Shown here piece after piece: positions 61,317-64,000 of a DNA stretch of 64,000 nucleotides. Numbering within the stretch: position 1 is the first letter of the stretch; the number at the start of each line of letters is the position of its first letter. Origin of the DNA: Chryseobacterium oryctis (lineage in GTDB: Bacteria; Bacteroidota; Bacteroidia; Flavobacteriales; Weeksellaceae); contig NZ_JAPDHV010000009.1 in NCBI RefSeq assembly GCF_025971925.1, forward strand, positions 1-64,000, written 5' to 3'. The notes beneath the pieces were generated by a model. The model had not been told where the DNA came from. It was given only the letters and a program-made list of their open reading frames with translations, and did no database searches. The translations under genes were made by a program, and so were the position numbers.

Positions 61317-62147
61317 TTATAATACTTTTAATTCTAAATCAATAGTTTTTCCGAAGAATTTTTTCGAAATTTTTTCGAAATTTTTCGTTAAATCCGAAAG
61401 ATAAAAATGATAAGCAGGTTTATGATTTACATCGTTCAGAAGATTGTATTTATCTAAAATAATTTTCAAATGATTAGCTACAATATTCGGGGAATCTATT
61501 ACACGAACTCTATTTCCGTAATACTGCTTGATTTCGTCAATTAATAATGGATAATGTGTACAACCCAAAATTAAGGTTTCAATATTCTTTAATTTACTAT
61601 TACTCAAATAATTATAAATAATCGCATGAGTTATAGGATGGTTTTTGAACCCTTCTTCAATTGCAGGAACCAATAAAGGAGTTGCCAATTCATCAACTTT
61701 AATCCATTTATTATGCTTACGAATACTCTTTTTATATAATCCGGAATTCACGGTAGCTTTTGTTGCAATTACACCTACATTATTATGAATTTCATACGCC
61801 ACTTTTTCGGCAACAGGGTTTATTACATCTATCACAGGTACTTTTCCGTCAACAGATTGCATTACCTCTGTTAAAGCATTTGCTGTTGCCGTATTACAGG
61901 CAATTACAATCGCTTTACAATTCTGCTCCAACAAAAAATTGGTGATTTTAGTAGAATATTCTATAATTGCTTCCTTAGATTTTTCACCGTAAGGAAGGTG
62001 TTTTGTATCTCCAAAATAAATTAAATCTTCATTCGGAAGGAGTCTTTTTATTTCTTTAGCTACCGTTAAGCCTCCTACTCCACTATCAAAAATTCCGATA
62101 GGTTGATTAGGAGAAAGATGGGAGTAGTCTTGTTTTTTAGTCTTCAA
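61317..62147 (-). CDS. murI: Glutamate racemase
   Basis: 276 residues. Start-proximal IGIFDSGVGGLTVAKEI, the first catalytic Cys in VIACNTATANALTE and the second in LILGCTHYPLL are all present. It makes D-glutamate for peptidoglycan. A TATTTTTG promoter box (62174-62167, minus) lies about 20 bases upstream. Length is normal. Confidence 0.94.
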   Translation of the reverse strand: MKTKKQDYSHLSPNQPIGIFDSGVGGLTVAKEIKRLLPNEDLIYFGDTKHLPYGEKSKEAIIEYSTKITNFLLEQNCKAIVIACNTATANALTEVMQSVDGKVPVIDVINPVAEKVAYEIHNNVGVIATKATVNSGLYKKSIRKHNKWIKVDELATPLLVPAIEEGFKNHPITHAIIYNYLSNSKLKNIETLILGCTHYPLLIDEIKQYYGNRVRVIDSPNIVANHLKIILDKYNLLNDVNHKPAYHFYLSDLTKNFEKISKKFFGKTIDLELKVL

Positions 62148-62166
62148 ATTGAGTTGAAATTTTGTA

Positions 62167-62174
62167 CAAAAATA
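62167..62174 (-). promoter_or_regulatory. murI promoter -7 element
   Basis: TATTTTTG on the minus strand matches TAnnTTTG, 19 bases upstream of the murI ATG. Confidence 0.45.
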
Positions 62175-62213
62175 CGAAGATTTTAGTTTAGATTAGATAA
62201 TGAGTTTTAAGGT

Positions 62214-63338
62214 TTAAACTATAAACAAATCAGATGCAATCCCATCTGCCATAAACCAATGCTTTTCGGGAATTTTCAGATGATTATTTTCAATAACTAA
62301 AACTTCATCATTAATTTTAGGCTTAATTTCTCGTTGAAAATGTTCTAAAATTCTGTCTGAAAATTTATTATTTAAACTTTCTAAATCAACACCCCAAATT
62401 GTTCTCAGACCAATCATAATCATTTCATTGAATTGCTCTTCCTGAGAAAGTACTTCCTCTTCCTTCGCTAAAACATTTGAGTTTAATTTCTTAATATATT
62501 GCTGATTATTGGCGACATTCCAGCTTCTCACATCAAAACCATTATATGAATGCGCCGATGGACCAATTCCTAAATATTCTTTATACTTCCAATACGACGA
62601 ATTGTGTCTTGAATAAAAATCTGGTTTCGCAAAATTGGAAACTTCATAATGCTGGAATCCGTTATCTTTCAAAAAATCTGATAAATAATAGAATTCTTTA
62701 TTTTGTTCCTCTTCTTTAGGACTACTGATTTTTCCTTTAGAAATCCAGTTCTCCAAAGCTGTTTTAGGCTCAACCGTTAAAGCATAGGAAGAAATATGTG
62801 GAACTTCAAGAGTAATTGTTTTCTGTAAATTTTCTTTCCAAATTTCCATATTAGAAGTTGGTGAACCATAAATTAAGTCTATGCTTAAATTCTCAAATCC
62901 AAAATCCTGGGCTCTTTTGATAGAACTTTCAGCCTCCGAAGCGTTATGTGCACGGTTCATTAGTTTCAAATCTTCATCAAAAAAACTCTGAGTTCCTATT
63001 GATAAACGGTTAACAGGTGATTTTGACAATTCTCTTAAAAAGTTTTTATCTAAATCATCTGGATTAGCTTCAAGTGTTATCTCAATATCACTGCTAAAAC
63101 TAAAATATTTCAACACCTCATCTATCAAAGAATTGATTTCATCTGGAGAAAGAATAGAAGGCGTACCTCCACCAAAATAAAGCGACTGTAGATTTTTGTT
63201 TTGTAGCTCATCTTTACGCAAAAAGATTTCCTTCTTCATTGCAGAAAGCATATCATCTTTAAAATTTAAAGACGTTGAAAAATGAAAATTGCAATAACTG
63301 CATTTTTGCTTACAAAACGGAATGTGAATATAAATCAT
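62214..63338 (-). CDS. hemW: HemW-like radical SAM heme chaperone
   Basis: 374 residues. It opens MIYIHIPFCKQKCSYCNFHF, with the CxxxCxxC radical-SAM cluster (Cys9, Cys13, Cys16). LYFGGGTPSIL and RLSIGTQSFFDEDLKLMNR follow, as does the HemW C-terminal domain. The extra F after the third Cys distinguishes HemW from the coproporphyrinogen oxidase HemN. It is thought to hand heme to acceptor proteins. It starts directly after the porP/sprF terminator on the same strand. Confidence 0.88.
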   Translation of the reverse strand: MIYIHIPFCKQKCSYCNFHFSTSLNFKDDMLSAMKKEIFLRKDELQNKNLQSLYFGGGTPSILSPDEINSLIDEVLKYFSFSSDIEITLEANPDDLDKNFLRELSKSPVNRLSIGTQSFFDEDLKLMNRAHNASEAESSIKRAQDFGFENLSIDLIYGSPTSNMEIWKENLQKTITLEVPHISSYALTVEPKTALENWISKGKISSPKEEEQNKEFYYLSDFLKDNGFQHYEVSNFAKPDFYSRHNSSYWKYKEYLGIGPSAHSYNGFDVRSWNVANNQQYIKKLNSNVLAKEEEVLSQEEQFNEMIMIGLRTIWGVDLESLNNKFSDRILEHFQREIKPKINDEVLVIENNHLKIPEKHWFMADGIASDLFIV

Positions 63339-63364
63339 AAAAAAAGCTCTGAAAAATCAGAGCT
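63338..63364 (-). terminator. porP/sprF terminator
   Basis: AGCTCTGA/TCAGAGCT with an AAAA loop is followed on the minus strand by seven T residues. The hemW ATG lies right behind the T-run. Confidence 0.85.
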
Positions 63365-63387
63365 CAAATTTATTCAAATTAAATTGA

Positions 63388-64000
63388 TTAATATCTATAT
63401 CCTCTACGATTAATAAAGTTATCAAAGTTATAACCTAATCCAACCATAAAGCTGTTTCCTCCATATTGCTGAATATCAGATAATCCGATATTGTAAGTAG
63501 CTCCAATCATGAATTTATTGAATCTTACTTTTACAATAGGAGCAATTTGAAGTTGCTGGCTATCAAATCTATTCTGTACAGATCTGTAGCTTACCCCAGC
63601 TGAGAATGAATTAATATCATTAAAGAACGTTGCCATCAAGTTATAATCAATCGTTCTTGTAGAGTTTGTATTCAAGTTAATTAAAGCTGAAGGAGTGAAA
63701 TACATATTATCTCCTACATGCCAATCATAACCTAAGTTTAAGAAGAACTTAATTGGAGAAGGCTCACGACCATTCACAATAGATTCATCATTTGTCAAAG
63801 CGATATCATTTACAGAAACATTTGCAAAGATATTTTTATAAGTAGCAGCTAAACCAAAATTAGCATAAGCCATAAAAATATTTCCCTCATTACCTTGTAA
63901 TAATGGATCGTATCCGTCTTCAGTATTGATTTTTGTATAATCAATATTCATGTTATAGAAACTAACACTTGTACCAAAAGAGAATTGATCTTTTCTATCT
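63388..64000 (-). CDS. PorP/SprF-family type IX secretion membrane protein, C-terminal part
   Basis: About 204 residues are visible; the 5' end lies beyond the window. The Met at 63949-63951 is internal, because the frame stays open to the edge (FSFGTSVSFYNMNIDY). Beta-barrel strands typical of PorP/SprF are seen (FFLNLGYDWHVGDNMYFTPS, FNKFMIGATYNIGLSDIQQY), and the C-terminus GLGYNFDNFINRRGYRY matches the family. These outer-membrane proteins associate with gliding and type IX secretion components, often next to SprB-like adhesins. A terminator follows. Confidence 0.85.
   Translation of the reverse strand, partial: DRKDQFSFGTSVSFYNMNIDYTKINTEDGYDPLLQGNEGNIFMAYANFGLAATYKNIFANVSVNDIALTNDESIVNGREPSPIKFFLNLGYDWHVGDNMYFTPSALINLNTNSTRTIDYNLMATFFNDINSFSAGVSYRSVQNRFDSQQLQIAPIVKVRFNKFMIGATYNIGLSDIQQYGGNSFMVGLGYNFDNFINRRGYRY

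Noticed and set aside
1..64000. CRISPR arrays and rRNA genes
   Set aside because: No regularly spaced direct repeats of 23-40 bases and no rRNA-like conserved stretches were seen.

Overview
The window is low-GC DNA from a member of the Bacteroidota, family Weeksellaceae (Chryseobacterium/Elizabethkingia-like). This rests on the PorP/SprF and type IX secretion C-terminal signals, a GLPGLI-family protein, DUF349, DUF3822 and DUF5606 proteins, two bacteriocin-like peptides with Chryseobacterium-style double-glycine leaders, a 13-gene nuo operon with a short NuoG, and TAnnTTTG-type promoters. Genus-level placement is inference.

Positions 1-14,600 are accessory DNA. The first bases hold the start of a Bacteroidota Hcp-like TssD. 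Two decayed genes follow (640-1,507). Next comes a minus-strand block (about 1,585-4,116) holding a serine recombinase, a 50-codon gene and the C-terminal part of a cytosine-5 DNA methyltransferase. These three are interrupted by 15 in-frame TGA codons and by no in-frame TAA, TAG or frameshift. Several TGAs fall where the families require glycine, including the motif X glycine of the methyltransferase. This is the signature of UGA=Gly (translation table 25, Absconditabacteria/SR1 and Gracilibacteria). It is the most unusual thing here: apparently recoded candidate-phyla mobile DNA joined to flavobacterial DNA. From about 4,090 the standard code resumes with a mobilisation module: a TraG/VirD4 C-terminal fragment, accessory genes, a MobC-like protein, a MobA-like relaxase, an oriT-like region and a large serine recombinase.

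Next (9,409-14,133) is an anti-phage CBASS locus. A leftward operon encodes a 57-aa basic protein, a membrane-anchored SMODS-associated NUDIX protein, a CD-NTase, a stand-alone E2-like protein and a four-TM putative effector. A divergent CapH (XRE repressor) and CapP (ImmA/IrrE-type peptidase) pair regulates it, with a palindromic operator overlapping a clear CBASS promoter. The island ends next to a tRNA with a CAU anticodon.

From 14,700 onward the DNA is chromosomal core: mce, rbfA, an FtsX-type permease, a T9SS-secreted endonuclease, aroE, DUF349, ribD, a GG-leader peptide, YigZ, a YugP-type peptidase and a GNAT protein. The NADH:quinone oxidoreductase operon nuoA-N (25,683-39,782) follows, with an outer-membrane protein gene inserted between nuoF and nuoG; a terminator closes it. 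Then come a GAF-like protein, a bestrophin, an HD-Pycsar-effector-like protein, a giant metallophosphoesterase/beta-barrel fusion, a lipoprotein, FUSC, mazG, a DUF5606 gene, def, ruvX, sixA, an archaemetzincin lipoprotein, a serine hydrolase, secreted proteins, a phosphoesterase, an Smr protein, DUF3822, rsmD, a second GG-leader peptide with a GLPGLI protein, murI, hemW and a porP/sprF gene cut by the window end. Most convergent pairs are separated by hairpin terminators.
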